Shown here: one piece after another, positions 17,844 through 26,523 of the stretch
How positions within the stretch are numbered: the first letter of the stretch is position 1
How the letters are laid out: each line of letters opens with the position of its first letter
Source of the DNA: Kiloniella laminariae
GTDB taxonomy: Bacteria > Pseudomonadota > Alphaproteobacteria > Kiloniellales > Kiloniellaceae
Reading direction: 5' to 3'
Length of the DNA stretch: 64,000 nucleotides
Assembly: GCF_027214005.1 (NCBI RefSeq)
Contig: NZ_JAPWGY010000008.1
Location: 1-64,000 of the forward strand
The notes under the pieces: model-generated
Seen by the model: the letters and a program-made list of their open reading frames with translations, nothing else
Told to the model about the DNA's origin: nothing
Database searches by the model: none
Translations under genes and position numbers: made by a program

Positions 17844-18797
17844 ATGCACCCGGCTAGGTCTGTTATTCTTTTCACCACAGCTTCGGGGGCTGGATACGGG
17901 ATGATCTTTTTGATTGTCTTGGGCCAGTTGACAGGACTTTTGCCGCTGGACAGCACACTGGCTTTTAGCAGTTTTGGTACCGCTTTCGCCCTGATCATCC
18001 TGGGCCTGGCATCTTCTACCTTTCACCTGGGGCGCCCGGAAAGAGCCTGGAGAGCCCTGACACAATGGCGCAGTTCCTGGTTAAGCCGTGAAGGTATTTT
18101 TGCCCTGTCGACCTTTATCCCAACAGGACTTTATGCCCTGCTCGCTGCATTTGGTGACGGTATCTTTGGCAACACAATGGTACTTCTGGCGCTCGCCAGT
18201 CTGCTTCTTTGTGCAGCGACAGTCTATTGTACGGCCATGATTTACGCGTCCCTAAAACCGGTTCCTGCCTGGTGTAATCATCTGGTTCCAGCAAGTTATC
18301 TTGTTCTTGCCCTCTCCTCCGGCGCCCTGTTGCTCAACTGTATCTTGTATTTTCATTCCCTGAATAACAGGATTACCGACGGTATTACCGTCATTCTGTT
18401 GCTGGCAGGTCTGGTAACCAAGTTTCTATATTGGCAATACATCGCTGAAAACAAAGGCCTATCTTCTGTTGGAACCGCTACAGGACTGGGTAAAATGGGG
18501 AAGGTCAGGCTGCTTGAAGCCGCACACAGCGAAGCCAACTATCTGATGAAGGAAATGGGGTTCAAAATTGCCCGTAAACACAGCCGGCGCCTGCGCAAGA
18601 TCACTTTTGTCTGTGGGTTTATTCTACCGGTTTTTCTGATCTCGGTCGCCGGGCTATTTGCAAGCACTGCCCTTACCAATCTTGTGATAACTCTTAGCAT
18701 TCTGCTCGGCACGATTGGGGTTCTCACAGAGCGCTGGCTTTTCTTTGCCGAAGCCAAACACAGTGTCAGTCTCTATTACGGAGCAGAAAAACTCTAA
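17844..18797 (+). CDS. soeC: Sulfite dehydrogenase SoeC-like membrane anchor (DmsC type)
   Basis: A 317-residue integral membrane protein with about eight predicted helices and the DmsC-family pattern 'ASSTFHLGRPERAWRAL.QWRSSWLSREG' near residues 52-82. It anchors the catalytic pair and passes electrons to the quinone pool. A ribosome site AGAGG lies a few bases before the ATG. It is the last gene of the unit, followed by a strong terminator. Confidence 0.82.
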   Translation: MHPARSVILFTTASGAGYGMIFLIVLGQLTGLLPLDSTLAFSSFGTAFALIILGLASSTFHLGRPERAWRALTQWRSSWLSREGIFALSTFIPTGLYALLAAFGDGIFGNTMVLLALASLLLCAATVYCTAMIYASLKPVPAWCNHLVPASYLVLALSSGALLLNCILYFHSLNNRITDGITVILLLAGLVTKFLYWQYIAENKGLSSVGTATGLGKMGKVRLLEAAHSEANYLMKEMGFKIARKHSRRLRKITFVCGFILPVFLISVAGLFASTALTNLVITLSILLGTIGVLTERWLFFAEAKHSVSLYYGAEKL

Positions 18798-18835
18798 CAT
18801 CATACCTCCTTGATGGATATCTCCTCAAGGAAACT

Positions 18836-18871
18836 ACGCTGAGGCAGACTAGAACTGCCTCAGCGTTTTTT
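18836..18871. terminator. Intrinsic terminator after soeC
   Basis: A perfect 12-base stem, ACGCTGAGGCAG (18836-18847) and CTGCCTCAGCGT (18855-18866), with a 7-base loop and T run to 18871. It separates soeC from the convergent dehydrogenase gene ending at 18889. Confidence 0.9.
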
Positions 18872-18888
18872 ATCAAGTTCAACGATAA

Positions 18889-19986
18889 TCAGGCGACGTT
18901 TTTAGCTGTTTTACCAATCTGCATATCATTTCCATGAAGCTGCTGTGCTTGGAGGATTTTCTCCTGTGCCATTGAATCAGCAACATCACTGGTTGATCGG
19001 CCCTCGTGATCGGCTCGTTTGAAAATATCCAGCAACACGTCATGAATATTGGCAACCTTTCGCTCTACCGATGCACGATCATAACGCCCGCCAATTTCCC
19101 CTGCGACGTTAATAATGCCACCCGCATTGATAACATAATCCGGTGCATAGAGAATTTTTTGCAGGCGTAACAAATGCCCATCTGTTGCCGAAGCCAGTTG
19201 ATTGTTCGCTGCACCGGCAACAATCGGTGCCTTGATCCGGGGGATCGTTTGCTCGTTCAGAACGGCACCGAGTGCGCAAGGAGCCAAGACGTCTACATTG
19301 TAAAAGAGAATTTCATCACAGGAAACAGCTGATGCACCAAAGGTGGCTACTGCCTTTTGTACGACTGCATCATTTATATCAGCAACAATCAGCTTTGCCC
19401 CTGCAGCATGCAGTTCCTCACAAAGGTGCCAGCCGACATGTCCCAGTCCCTGTACTGCAACCCGGAGACCTTTCAGGTTTTCTCGGGCCAGACGATGGCG
19501 GACAGCGGCCACAATCCCGTTATACGTCCCACGCGCTGTAAAGGGGGATGGGTCGCCACTTGCCGCCTTCCCTGTATTCAATCCCCCCACATGGGCTGTT
19601 TCACGGGCCACAATTTCCATATCGGAAACCGATATCCCCACATCTTCCGCCGTAATGTATTTTCCGGATAGTCCTTCGACAAATCGCCCAAAAGCCCGAA
19701 ACAATGCTTCGGATTTATCTTTTTTAGCATCACCGATAATGACAGCCTTCCCCCCACCCAGATCAAGTCCGGCCATGGCGTTTTTATAACTCATCCCCTT
19801 GGAAAGCCTTAACGCATCGCGAAGCGCTTCGTCATCGCTGGCATACGACCACATACGGCAGCCGCCTGCAGCGGGTCCCAATGCGGTTGAATGAACCGCG
19901 ATTATTGCCTTGAGACCAGAAGTGGCATCATGGCAGAAAACAACCTGCTCGTGCCCGGCAAAAGCCTCATTCTTAAATACGCCCAT
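18889..19986 (-). CDS. ldh: Leucine/phenylalanine/valine-type amino acid dehydrogenase
   Basis: A 365-residue NAD-dependent oxidative deaminase of the Glu/Leu/Phe/Val dehydrogenase family, forming the 2-oxo acid and ammonia. Lys68 and Lys80 (SKGMSYKNAMAGLDLGGGK) match the substrate-binding and catalytic lysines of leucine dehydrogenase, and GLGHVGWHL near residue 180 starts the NAD fold. Its location beside an Lrp regulator and near valine and leucine catabolic operons supports branched-chain amino acids as substrates, though phenylalanine is possible. Most proteobacteria use transaminases for this step. The short tail after the fold ends 'MQIGKTAKNVA'. Confidence 0.85.
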   Translation of the reverse strand: MGVFKNEAFAGHEQVVFCHDATSGLKAIIAVHSTALGPAAGGCRMWSYASDDEALRDALRLSKGMSYKNAMAGLDLGGGKAVIIGDAKKDKSEALFRAFGRFVEGLSGKYITAEDVGISVSDMEIVARETAHVGGLNTGKAASGDPSPFTARGTYNGIVAAVRHRLARENLKGLRVAVQGLGHVGWHLCEELHAAGAKLIVADINDAVVQKAVATFGASAVSCDEILFYNVDVLAPCALGAVLNEQTIPRIKAPIVAGAANNQLASATDGHLLRLQKILYAPDYVINAGGIINVAGEIGGRYDRASVERKVANIHDVLLDIFKRADHEGRSTSDVADSMAQEKILQAQQLHGNDMQIGKTAKNVA

Positions 19987-20298
19987 TGTACTGTTTCCCC
20001 GGATCGATCTAACGATCAGTCAAAATTGATTATCCGCAGAACAGGCTACGTGCAGATGGAAAACAAAATCCAGACAGAGAAGAGAAAAAGCCACAAACTG
20101 TACGTCCAGCACCCGACACAAGGTCCAGCATCATTTCTCTCCTGCTCTACAAATTATTTTGCAGCTGCCGCTTGTTCTGTTTGATTACGGCTTTCTAATA
20201 TTTTGCCAAAGCCCTTGAGGAATGTTCTTTCTTTTACGCTTCGTTTTCCTGTATTTTGGCAATCTGGTTTCCCAAAATCTGATTTTATTGAAAAAACT
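19987..20298. promoter_or_regulatory. Divergent promoter region of the dehydrogenase and Lrp-type genes
   Basis: This 312-base spacer carries the promoters of both genes. I see no gene in it. The clearest element is the palindrome ATTTTGG (20253-20259) / CCAAAAT (20272-20278) close to the regulator start. Confidence 0.45.
20253..20278. promoter_or_regulatory. Palindrome ATTTTGG-N12-CCAAAAT, possible Lrp-family operator
   Basis: A perfect 7-base inverted repeat with 12 bases between arms lies 21-46 bases before the start of the Lrp-type gene. Its AT-rich palindromic form and position suit autoregulation by an Lrp/AsnC protein. Confidence 0.4.
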
Positions 20299-20784
20299 AT
20301 GCCCATATCATTGGATAATACCGATAAAAAGATCCTGAAACTGATGCAGCAGGATTCTGATCTCAGCAATGCAGAGATTGCTGAGAGAGTCGGGCTCTCG
20401 ACGGCCCCCTGCTGGCGCCGGATCAAGCGCCTCGAAGAAAATGGTATTATCCGGCAAAAAGTTGCCATTCTTGACCCGGACAGTCTGGGGCTCGAAATTG
20501 TGGTTTTTGCCACTGTCAAGGTGACAGCACAGGCTCAGCATGGACTGGAAGACTTTGAGCGGCGGGTCAGTCGTTTTGACGAAATCACCGAGTGCTATAC
20601 CGTTAGTGGCGGGATGGATTATATCCTGCGTATTGTCACGACGGATATGCGTTCCTATGAACGTTTTCTTCGGGACAATCTCTTGCAAATCCCCAATATC
20701 GGCGAGGTTCATTCCCGCTTTGCTGTTTCGAAAGTCAAATACACAACAGCTTTACCGCTTGATCTGATCAAAACCAAAGACTGA
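20299..20784 (+). CDS. Lrp/AsnC-family transcriptional regulator
   Basis: A 161-residue regulator with an N-terminal helix-turn-helix (LDNTDKKILKLMQQD, then NAEIAERVGLSTAPCWRRIKRLEENG) and a C-terminal RAM ligand-binding domain ending about residue 155. The ATG at 20299 is chosen because Lrp proteins begin right before the 'LD..D.KIL' helix; the open frame reaches back to 20203 without similarity. It is divergent from the leucine-type dehydrogenase gene and probably controls it in response to an amino acid, as BkdR-type regulators do (inference). Confidence 0.85.
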   Translation: MPISLDNTDKKILKLMQQDSDLSNAEIAERVGLSTAPCWRRIKRLEENGIIRQKVAILDPDSLGLEIVVFATVKVTAQAQHGLEDFERRVSRFDEITECYTVSGGMDYILRIVTTDMRSYERFLRDNLLQIPNIGEVHSRFAVSKVKYTTALPLDLIKTKD

Positions 20785-20976
20785 ATATTAGACTCACAGG
20801 CGAATAAAACTTGAAAGTCAGGGTTCTATCTTCTAGCTTGTCACAAGGTTTTTAAGGGACGCCTGCCGCCGAAAGTCTTATCACCCTGTTGCAATGTCGT
20901 TTTGACTTTTTATATCACCTAAGATTTCTTCTGGATCGCATGGAGCGGGAATGATCCGGGTTAAGGAGAAAGCTCT

Positions 20977-21537
20977 ATGGCCGATATTATCAAAGATCTC
21001 AAACACAAAGCACGATTCCTGCACCGCAATATCTTGACCGGTAAGCAGGCAAGTCTGGACTTTATCCAAAAGCATCCTGATTTAAAGTCCCACTCTATCG
21101 AGGCATTGCTCACCGAGGTCAAACGCAAGCACTGCCTTTCGCAGATCGCAAATGCTCTTGGGTTTAGCAGCTGGTATTCACTTGTAAAAATCTTGCAATT
21201 ACAGACTTTTCCCTCTCCTCCTACAGGGCGTTCTAATCTGGACTACGGCAAGATTCTGTCTCCATCTCGCTGCAGGGTTTATACCAATGTCTGGTCGGTA
21301 AATTATGAAGAGGCAAAGGATGTTCGGGCAAAAAACAATGGTTTTCTATTGACCTATGGAACTCAATACCTCGTCACGGAAGAAGATTACATAACAACTT
21401 TGGGCCTGGATCCAAGGGATGAAAATTGGAACAGGATTGGCAGAGATTGGGCAAACCCCAAGGATATCAATGCCAGGAGCGCGCTTTATCAAGCCCTGAT
21501 CAATTATACTCTCGAAGGCCAGGACTGGTTATCATAA
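20977..21537 (+). CDS. Hypothetical protein, 186 residues
   Basis: Unrecognised soluble protein. The start has a good ribosome site (AAGGAG, eight bases upstream). The first 70 residues form a helical module with 'ARFLHRNILTGKQASLDFIQKHPDL' and 'KRKHCLSQIANALGFSSWYSL'; similar 'GF.SW..L' modules occur at the N-terminus of some glyoxalase-like and ankyrin proteins, where the role is unknown. The C-terminal 100 residues are polar, rich in Asp, Asn and Tyr, with 'LTYGTQYLVTEEDYITTLGLDP'. No signal peptide or membrane helix is seen. It stands alone between the Lrp regulator and a hydrolase gene. Confidence 0.6.
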   Translation: MADIIKDLKHKARFLHRNILTGKQASLDFIQKHPDLKSHSIEALLTEVKRKHCLSQIANALGFSSWYSLVKILQLQTFPSPPTGRSNLDYGKILSPSRCRVYTNVWSVNYEEAKDVRAKNNGFLLTYGTQYLVTEEDYITTLGLDPRDENWNRIGRDWANPKDINARSALYQALINYTLEGQDWLS

Positions 21538-21769
21538 TGAAGTTAAAAAATTAAAATCAAACTTGCACAGAGGATAAGAGTGAACTGTTTCACCTTGCGG
21601 TCACAGGAAAGTAAAACTCATACCCGAATGCAGAGTTACAATATTCCTGCTGGTATTTTCTCTTTACCGATTTACTTATTTTTATTTTACTGAATCAGTA
21701 TTCGAATAAAAAAAACACTGCCATAAATTCAGACGTTGAATTGATCAAGATAATTGAGAGGTAAGGCAG

Positions 21770-22663
21770 ATGAAGTCAATTAAGGCTGGCGTTCTGGAAA
21801 TCGCTTATCACGAAACTGGCCCAACAAATGGTACCCCTGTTGTTCTTCTGCACGGCTTTCCATATGACGTTCAAGCCTATGATGCAGTCTCTTCCAGTCT
21901 TGCAAATCAGGGATTTCATTGCTTCGTTCCATATCTTCGCGGCTATGGCCCAACTCGCTTCCTTTCCACTGACACGATGCGCTCTGGCGAGCAAGCTGCG
22001 CTCGGCGCAGACCTTCTGGCCTTTATGGACGCGCTTTCGATAAAAAATGCCTTGCTTGGTGGATATGACTGGGGTGGACGAGCGGCCTGCATTGTCGCCG
22101 CACTCTGGCCGGAACGCGTTCGTGGCCTGGTGAGTTGCGGCAAGGGTTACAACATTCAAGATATTGCAAATGCCTGGAAACCAGCTCCAGCGGCCCAAGA
22201 AGCCCGCTACTGGTATATGTATTACTTCCACAGTGAACGAGGACGGACCGGATTAACGCAGAACAGACGTGAACTATGCCATCATATCTGGTCGCTCTGG
22301 TCACCAAGCTGGAGGTTTAATGAGGCGACCTGGGCTAAAACGTCTCCTTCATTTGACAATCCGGACTTCGTGGAAATCGTAATTCATTCTTATCGGCACC
22401 GTTTTGGTGGTATTCTTGGTGATCCTGCCTACCATCGGATCGAAGAACGTTTGGCCGCTCAACCCGGTATTTCTACACCATGTATTGTGCTTCAGGGACA
22501 GGATGATGGGGTCGACCCACCTGTAGAGGAGGATATAGATCGACTGCTTTTCTCAGGATTCTATGAGCGTCGGATCATAGAGGGCACGGGCCATAATCTG
22601 CCGCAAGAAGCCCCGGAGGCCTTTACTGATGCGGTGCTGACATTATCAGAAGTTCAGCAATAG
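21770..22663 (+). CDS. Alpha/beta hydrolase, epoxide hydrolase/dehalogenase-like
   Basis: A 297-residue cytoplasmic hydrolase. HGFPYD near residues 28-33 provides the oxyanion region and GGYDWGG (97-103) the nucleophile elbow with Asp100, so the nucleophile is aspartate as in epoxide hydrolases and haloalkane dehalogenases rather than serine. His in GTGHNLP near residue 275 completes the triad. The cap region contains many Trp and Tyr residues. The ribosome site GAGAGG lies ahead of the ATG. It is a single gene with 230 bases of spacer upstream; its substrate is unknown. Confidence 0.8.
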   Translation: MKSIKAGVLEIAYHETGPTNGTPVVLLHGFPYDVQAYDAVSSSLANQGFHCFVPYLRGYGPTRFLSTDTMRSGEQAALGADLLAFMDALSIKNALLGGYDWGGRAACIVAALWPERVRGLVSCGKGYNIQDIANAWKPAPAAQEARYWYMYYFHSERGRTGLTQNRRELCHHIWSLWSPSWRFNEATWAKTSPSFDNPDFVEIVIHSYRHRFGGILGDPAYHRIEERLAAQPGISTPCIVLQGQDDGVDPPVEEDIDRLLFSGFYERRIIEGTGHNLPQEAPEAFTDAVLTLSEVQQ

Positions 22664-22862
22664 GAAATGAAATACCAACAGCATTTCAGTCCAGCAACAT
22701 TTCTGCTCGTGTGTCTTGCCCCAGCATGTCAAAAAAAACCGATCATTTTTGCGTAATTAAGGAAAACTCTCTTCAGACCAATACCGCAGGAAACGACACA
22801 ATCAAAAAACAGAACCGATTATATGAAGTACTGCATAGCTGGTTAATTAAATGAGTTGAGCA

Positions 22863-24479
22863 TCATCCTAGAGTTCTCAATTCCCGGCGGATAATCTTGC
22901 CTGTAGTGGTCATGGGTAATTCTGCAACAAAAGCGACTTCACGCGGGTATTCATGTGCAGCAAGCTGGCTTTTGACAAAGGTCTGGATTTCTTTGACCAG
23001 CTCCGGGCTTTCGCTATAGCCCTCGTTCAGGACCACAAAAGCTTTTACTATTTCCGTTCGCTGCGGATCGGGTTTGCCCACTACCCCGGCCATACGCACG
23101 GCGGGATGAGCGATAAGGCAGTCTTCGATCTCTCCCGGCCCGATACGATACCCCGAGGAGGTAATTACATCATCATCCCGGCCAACAAACTGGATCCAGC
23201 CCTGATCATCCAGAATGCCGGTATCGCCCGTGAGTAACCAGGTCCCTGCAAATTTTTGTGCGGTTGCTTCAGGGTTGTTCCAGTACTGCAGGAACATAAC
23301 CGGGTCCGGGCTCTTGACGCCGATATTTCCAAGCTGACCAGTCGGAAGCTCTATCCCCTTGTCGTCAACAATTGCCAGTTCATGCCCAGGGACGGCACGT
23401 CCCATAATGCCCGGGCGGGCAGACATGATCTTGGCGCAGGATGAAACGATCATATTGCATTCTGTCTGACCATAAAATTCATTGATCGTCAGGCCAAAAG
23501 TCTTGTGGCCCCAGTCAAGCAATTCTGTGCCAAGCGTTTCCCCTCCAGACGCGATAGAGCGCATCTGGAGATTCCAGCGCTTTTCCGGCTCTTTCACAGT
23601 CCGCATCATTTTCAATGCTGTCGGCGGGATAAAGGCATTGCGAATATTCTGCTGTTCTAAAAGATCAAAAGCTGCTTCTGCAGTGAATTTTTCAAATCGC
23701 CGGGCCACCACTGTTACACCGTGATGTAACGCGGGGAGCAACACATCCAGCAAACCGCCAATCCAGGCCCAGTCCGCCGGGGTCCAGATTTTATCTCCCG
23801 GTTGAGGAAAGAAATCATGCGACATCTCGACCCCGGGCAAATGCCCGAGCAAGACCCTGTGCGCATGGAGCGCGCCTTTGGGTTGCCCGGTTGTGCCGGA
23901 TGTATAGATAATCACGGCCGGATCATCTGCCCGGGTTATGACGGGTGTAAAACGCTCTGACTGTTCTGCAATTTCCCGATGCAGATCTCTGGCTCCATCA
24001 AGCGGGCCATCGATTGACAGGACAAGTTCCAGTTCTGGCAAACGGTCCCTGATTTCTGCGAGTTTACGTACACCGTCGGCATTGGTAATAACCACCCGCG
24101 CCCCAGAATTTGATAAACGATATTCAAGTGCCTCGACACCAAAAAGCATAAATAACGGAATGGCGATACAGCCCATTTTATAAGCTGCAATATGGGAAAA
24201 TGCGGTTTCAGGAGATTGAGGAAGCAGAATGGCGATCCTGTCACCACGAACAATTCCACTGCCTCCGAGCAGGTTCGCCAAGCGGTTTGAGAGTTTTTTT
24301 AAATCGCCAAAAGAATAGTCACTAACCTGTCCGACCGTATCAATAAAGCTGAGTGCAAGCCGCTCCGGCTCACGCTCAGCCCATTTGTCACAGACATCTA
24401 CACCAATGTTGTAGTTGTCCGGAATTTCCCAGATAAAAGCCTCTTGAACAGATTCATAGCTTGGCCCCTGACGTAACAT
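22863..24479 (-). CDS. AMP-dependent acyl-CoA synthetase (medium/short-chain type)
   Basis: A 538-residue adenylate-forming enzyme that makes acyl-CoA from a carboxylic acid, ATP and CoA. Core motif A3 reads IIYTSGTTGQPKGALH, A5 FYGQTE, and A7 TGDTGILD; the C-terminal catalytic lysine is in TTTGKIIRREL. Its length and A3/A5 pattern resemble medium-chain (ACSM-like) synthetases. It is the last gene of the valine operon, 63 bases after mmsB, suggesting a branched short-chain acid such as isobutyrate as substrate (inference). Confidence 0.85.
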   Translation of the reverse strand: MLRQGPSYESVQEAFIWEIPDNYNIGVDVCDKWAEREPERLALSFIDTVGQVSDYSFGDLKKLSNRLANLLGGSGIVRGDRIAILLPQSPETAFSHIAAYKMGCIAIPLFMLFGVEALEYRLSNSGARVVITNADGVRKLAEIRDRLPELELVLSIDGPLDGARDLHREIAEQSERFTPVITRADDPAVIIYTSGTTGQPKGALHAHRVLLGHLPGVEMSHDFFPQPGDKIWTPADWAWIGGLLDVLLPALHHGVTVVARRFEKFTAEAAFDLLEQQNIRNAFIPPTALKMMRTVKEPEKRWNLQMRSIASGGETLGTELLDWGHKTFGLTINEFYGQTECNMIVSSCAKIMSARPGIMGRAVPGHELAIVDDKGIELPTGQLGNIGVKSPDPVMFLQYWNNPEATAQKFAGTWLLTGDTGILDDQGWIQFVGRDDDVITSSGYRIGPGEIEDCLIAHPAVRMAGVVGKPDPQRTEIVKAFVVLNEGYSESPELVKEIQTFVKSQLAAHEYPREVAFVAELPMTTTGKIIRRELRTLG

Positions 24480-24542
24480 TACTCTTTCCCCGCAGGATTA
24501 TTTTTTTTGGTACCAGGGACACTGGACAGACAGTAATCTACC

Positions 24543-25424
24543 TTATTTCTCGCCTTTGAGAAACTTGATAATACCGGAAAAATCTGTCGTTGCGCCGCCT
24601 TCGTTGTTGAAGAGCTGATAAAGTTCTTCAGCATGGGCCCCCAAAGGTGTCGACACACCGCTCGATTTGGCCGCTTCCTGAGAAAGCTTGAGATCCTTGA
24701 GCATCAATGCCGCGGCAAAGCCCGGTTTGTAATCATTATTGGCCGGGCTGGTCGGCACAGGCCCTGGCACCGGACAGTAGCTGTTGATTGACCAGCACTG
24801 GCCCGAGGATGTCGATGCAACATCAAACAAGGCCTGATGATCCAGTCCCAGTTTTTCCGCCAGATTGAAGGCTTCTGCAGAAGCAATCATGGAAATTCCA
24901 AGGATCATGTTGTTGCAGATCTTCGCGGCCTGGCCATTGCCATCACCACCACAGTGAACAATCTTGCCACCCATAACGCTCAGCAGTTCCTGCGCCTTGT
25001 CAAAAGCAGCCTTGCTGCCTCCTGCCATGAAGGTCAGGGTTCCTGCTGTTGCTCCGCCCACGCCACCAGAAACTGGCGCATCCAGGGAAAGCATCGATGC
25101 TTTAGTGGCAGCCTGATGGGCTGTTCTGGCGCTATCAACATCAATTGTCGAACAGTCAATGAAGAGTGTTCCCGCTTTAGCTGCCTTGAGGGCGCCTTCG
25201 TAAACGGCAAGCAGGTGCTTGCCAGCAGGTAACATGGTGATAACGGCGTCAGCTGTGGTAACGGCTTCTTCGACAGAGCTGACAATGTCTACGCCCTGGC
25301 TTTTGGAATGCGCCTTGGCCTCTTCGGAAAGATCGAAGCCCTTAACACTATATTTGGCCTTGACCAGATTGGCAGCCATAGGCCCGCCCATGTTTCCCAA
25401 ACCGATAAACGCAACTGTTTTCAT
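24543..25424 (-). CDS. mmsB: 3-Hydroxyisobutyrate dehydrogenase
   Basis: A 293-residue NAD-dependent dehydrogenase of the valine pathway, oxidising 3-hydroxyisobutyrate to methylmalonate semialdehyde. It shows the dinucleotide motif GLGNMGGPMAANL (7-19), the substrate loop DAPVSGGVGGATAGTLTFM near 115-135 and the catalytic lysine in GNGQAAKICNN. It sits 25 bases from the hydrolase gene upstream, within the mms operon, whose products supply its substrate and use its product. Confidence 0.92.
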   Translation of the reverse strand: MKTVAFIGLGNMGGPMAANLVKAKYSVKGFDLSEEAKAHSKSQGVDIVSSVEEAVTTADAVITMLPAGKHLLAVYEGALKAAKAGTLFIDCSTIDVDSARTAHQAATKASMLSLDAPVSGGVGGATAGTLTFMAGGSKAAFDKAQELLSVMGGKIVHCGGDGNGQAAKICNNMILGISMIASAEAFNLAEKLGLDHQALFDVASTSSGQCWSINSYCPVPGPVPTSPANNDYKPGFAAALMLKDLKLSQEAAKSSGVSTPLGAHAEELYQLFNNEGGATTDFSGIIKFLKGEK

Positions 25425-25449
25425 AATAGTACTTCCTTCTTAACCTGAT

Positions 25450-26523
25450 TTATCGGACCAGTCTGGTGCTTAAGCCCAGCTCTTTGTCACCAAGGCTGTC
25501 AAAGCACACTTCAACCGCTTCATCCTGAACATCTTCAACCGCAGCGACAGACCATTTGGGATCTCCGGTTTTGTCGATGACTGCTGCACGCACACCTTCG
25601 GAAAAATCAGGCAAGGCGAACATTCTCAGGGCAAGCCGATATTCCATATCAAGCACGTCTTCAATTCCCCCAAGATTACGGGCTTTACGCAGGGCAGCCA
25701 AGGTCGCCTTCAGGGAATGGGGAGCCCGCCCCCGTAATGTCTTGACCAGTTCATCTCCCCAGTCAGTCCCTAGCCTTTCTGCTGCAGCAAGGATGTCTTC
25801 GATCCTGTCAAAGGAAAAGACATCATCTATGAGGCCGCGTGAAGCCGCGAGTGGGGGCTGTGAATTGGAGCTGACAAAGCCTCGTATAAGGGTATCTACA
25901 TCGTTCCTGCTATCCATACCATAATCTGCAGCGATCAGGGTCTCAATCAGGCGTGGCAGGCGGTCACTTGAAACCTCAACATCGGCCAGTCCGGCATAAA
26001 TCGCATCAACGGCTCCGATCCGGTGACCTGTCAATCCAAGATAGCTACCGATTTCTCCCGGTGCATTGGCAAGAAGCCAGCTACCACCAACATCCGGAAA
26101 AAGCCCGATAGCCGTTTCCGGCATGGCGATCATGGAACGCTCTGTCACAATCCGGTTACTGCCGTGGGCCGATACACCGACACCACCGCCCATGACGATG
26201 CCATCCATAACAGCAATATATGGTTTGGGATAGTTGGCGATCAGGGCATTTAAACGGTATTCATCCGCCCAAAATTTTTGAGCAAGACCATCTTTTTCCT
26301 GGGCAGATTTATAAAGTGCCCTGATATCACCGCCAGCACAAAGACCGCGTTCACCGGCCCCGTCGACAATAACAACCCGCACGGTTTCATCCGTCTGCCA
26401 GCGTTCCAGTGCGGCCAACATGCCGTGAACCATATCGAGTGTCAGCGCATTTAATGCCTTGGGGCGGTTCAGGGTTATACGGCCTGCAGCTCCCTCCTGA
26501 CGGACAATCAGCTCATCAGTCAT
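25450..26523 (-). CDS. 3-Hydroxyisobutyryl-CoA hydrolase (enoyl-CoA hydratase/isomerase family)
   Basis: A 357-residue crotonase-fold enzyme. The oxyanion loops are AGGDIRALY and MGGGVGVSAHG, and ETAIGLFPDVGG carries the acidic residue typical of 3-hydroxyisobutyryl-CoA hydrolases rather than ordinary hydratases, as does the 100-residue extension compared with 260-residue hydratases. It frees 3-hydroxyisobutyrate for MmsB. The ATG overlaps the stop of the acyl-CoA dehydrogenase gene by four bases. A separate hydratase for methacrylyl-CoA is not in this operon, so that step may use LiuC or an enzyme encoded elsewhere (inference). Confidence 0.87.
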   Translation of the reverse strand: MTDELIVRQEGAAGRITLNRPKALNALTLDMVHGMLAALERWQTDETVRVVIVDGAGERGLCAGGDIRALYKSAQEKDGLAQKFWADEYRLNALIANYPKPYIAVMDGIVMGGGVGVSAHGSNRIVTERSMIAMPETAIGLFPDVGGSWLLANAPGEIGSYLGLTGHRIGAVDAIYAGLADVEVSSDRLPRLIETLIAADYGMDSRNDVDTLIRGFVSSNSQPPLAASRGLIDDVFSFDRIEDILAAAERLGTDWGDELVKTLRGRAPHSLKATLAALRKARNLGGIEDVLDMEYRLALRMFALPDFSEGVRAAVIDKTGDPKWSVAAVEDVQDEAVEVCFDSLGDKELGLSTRLVR

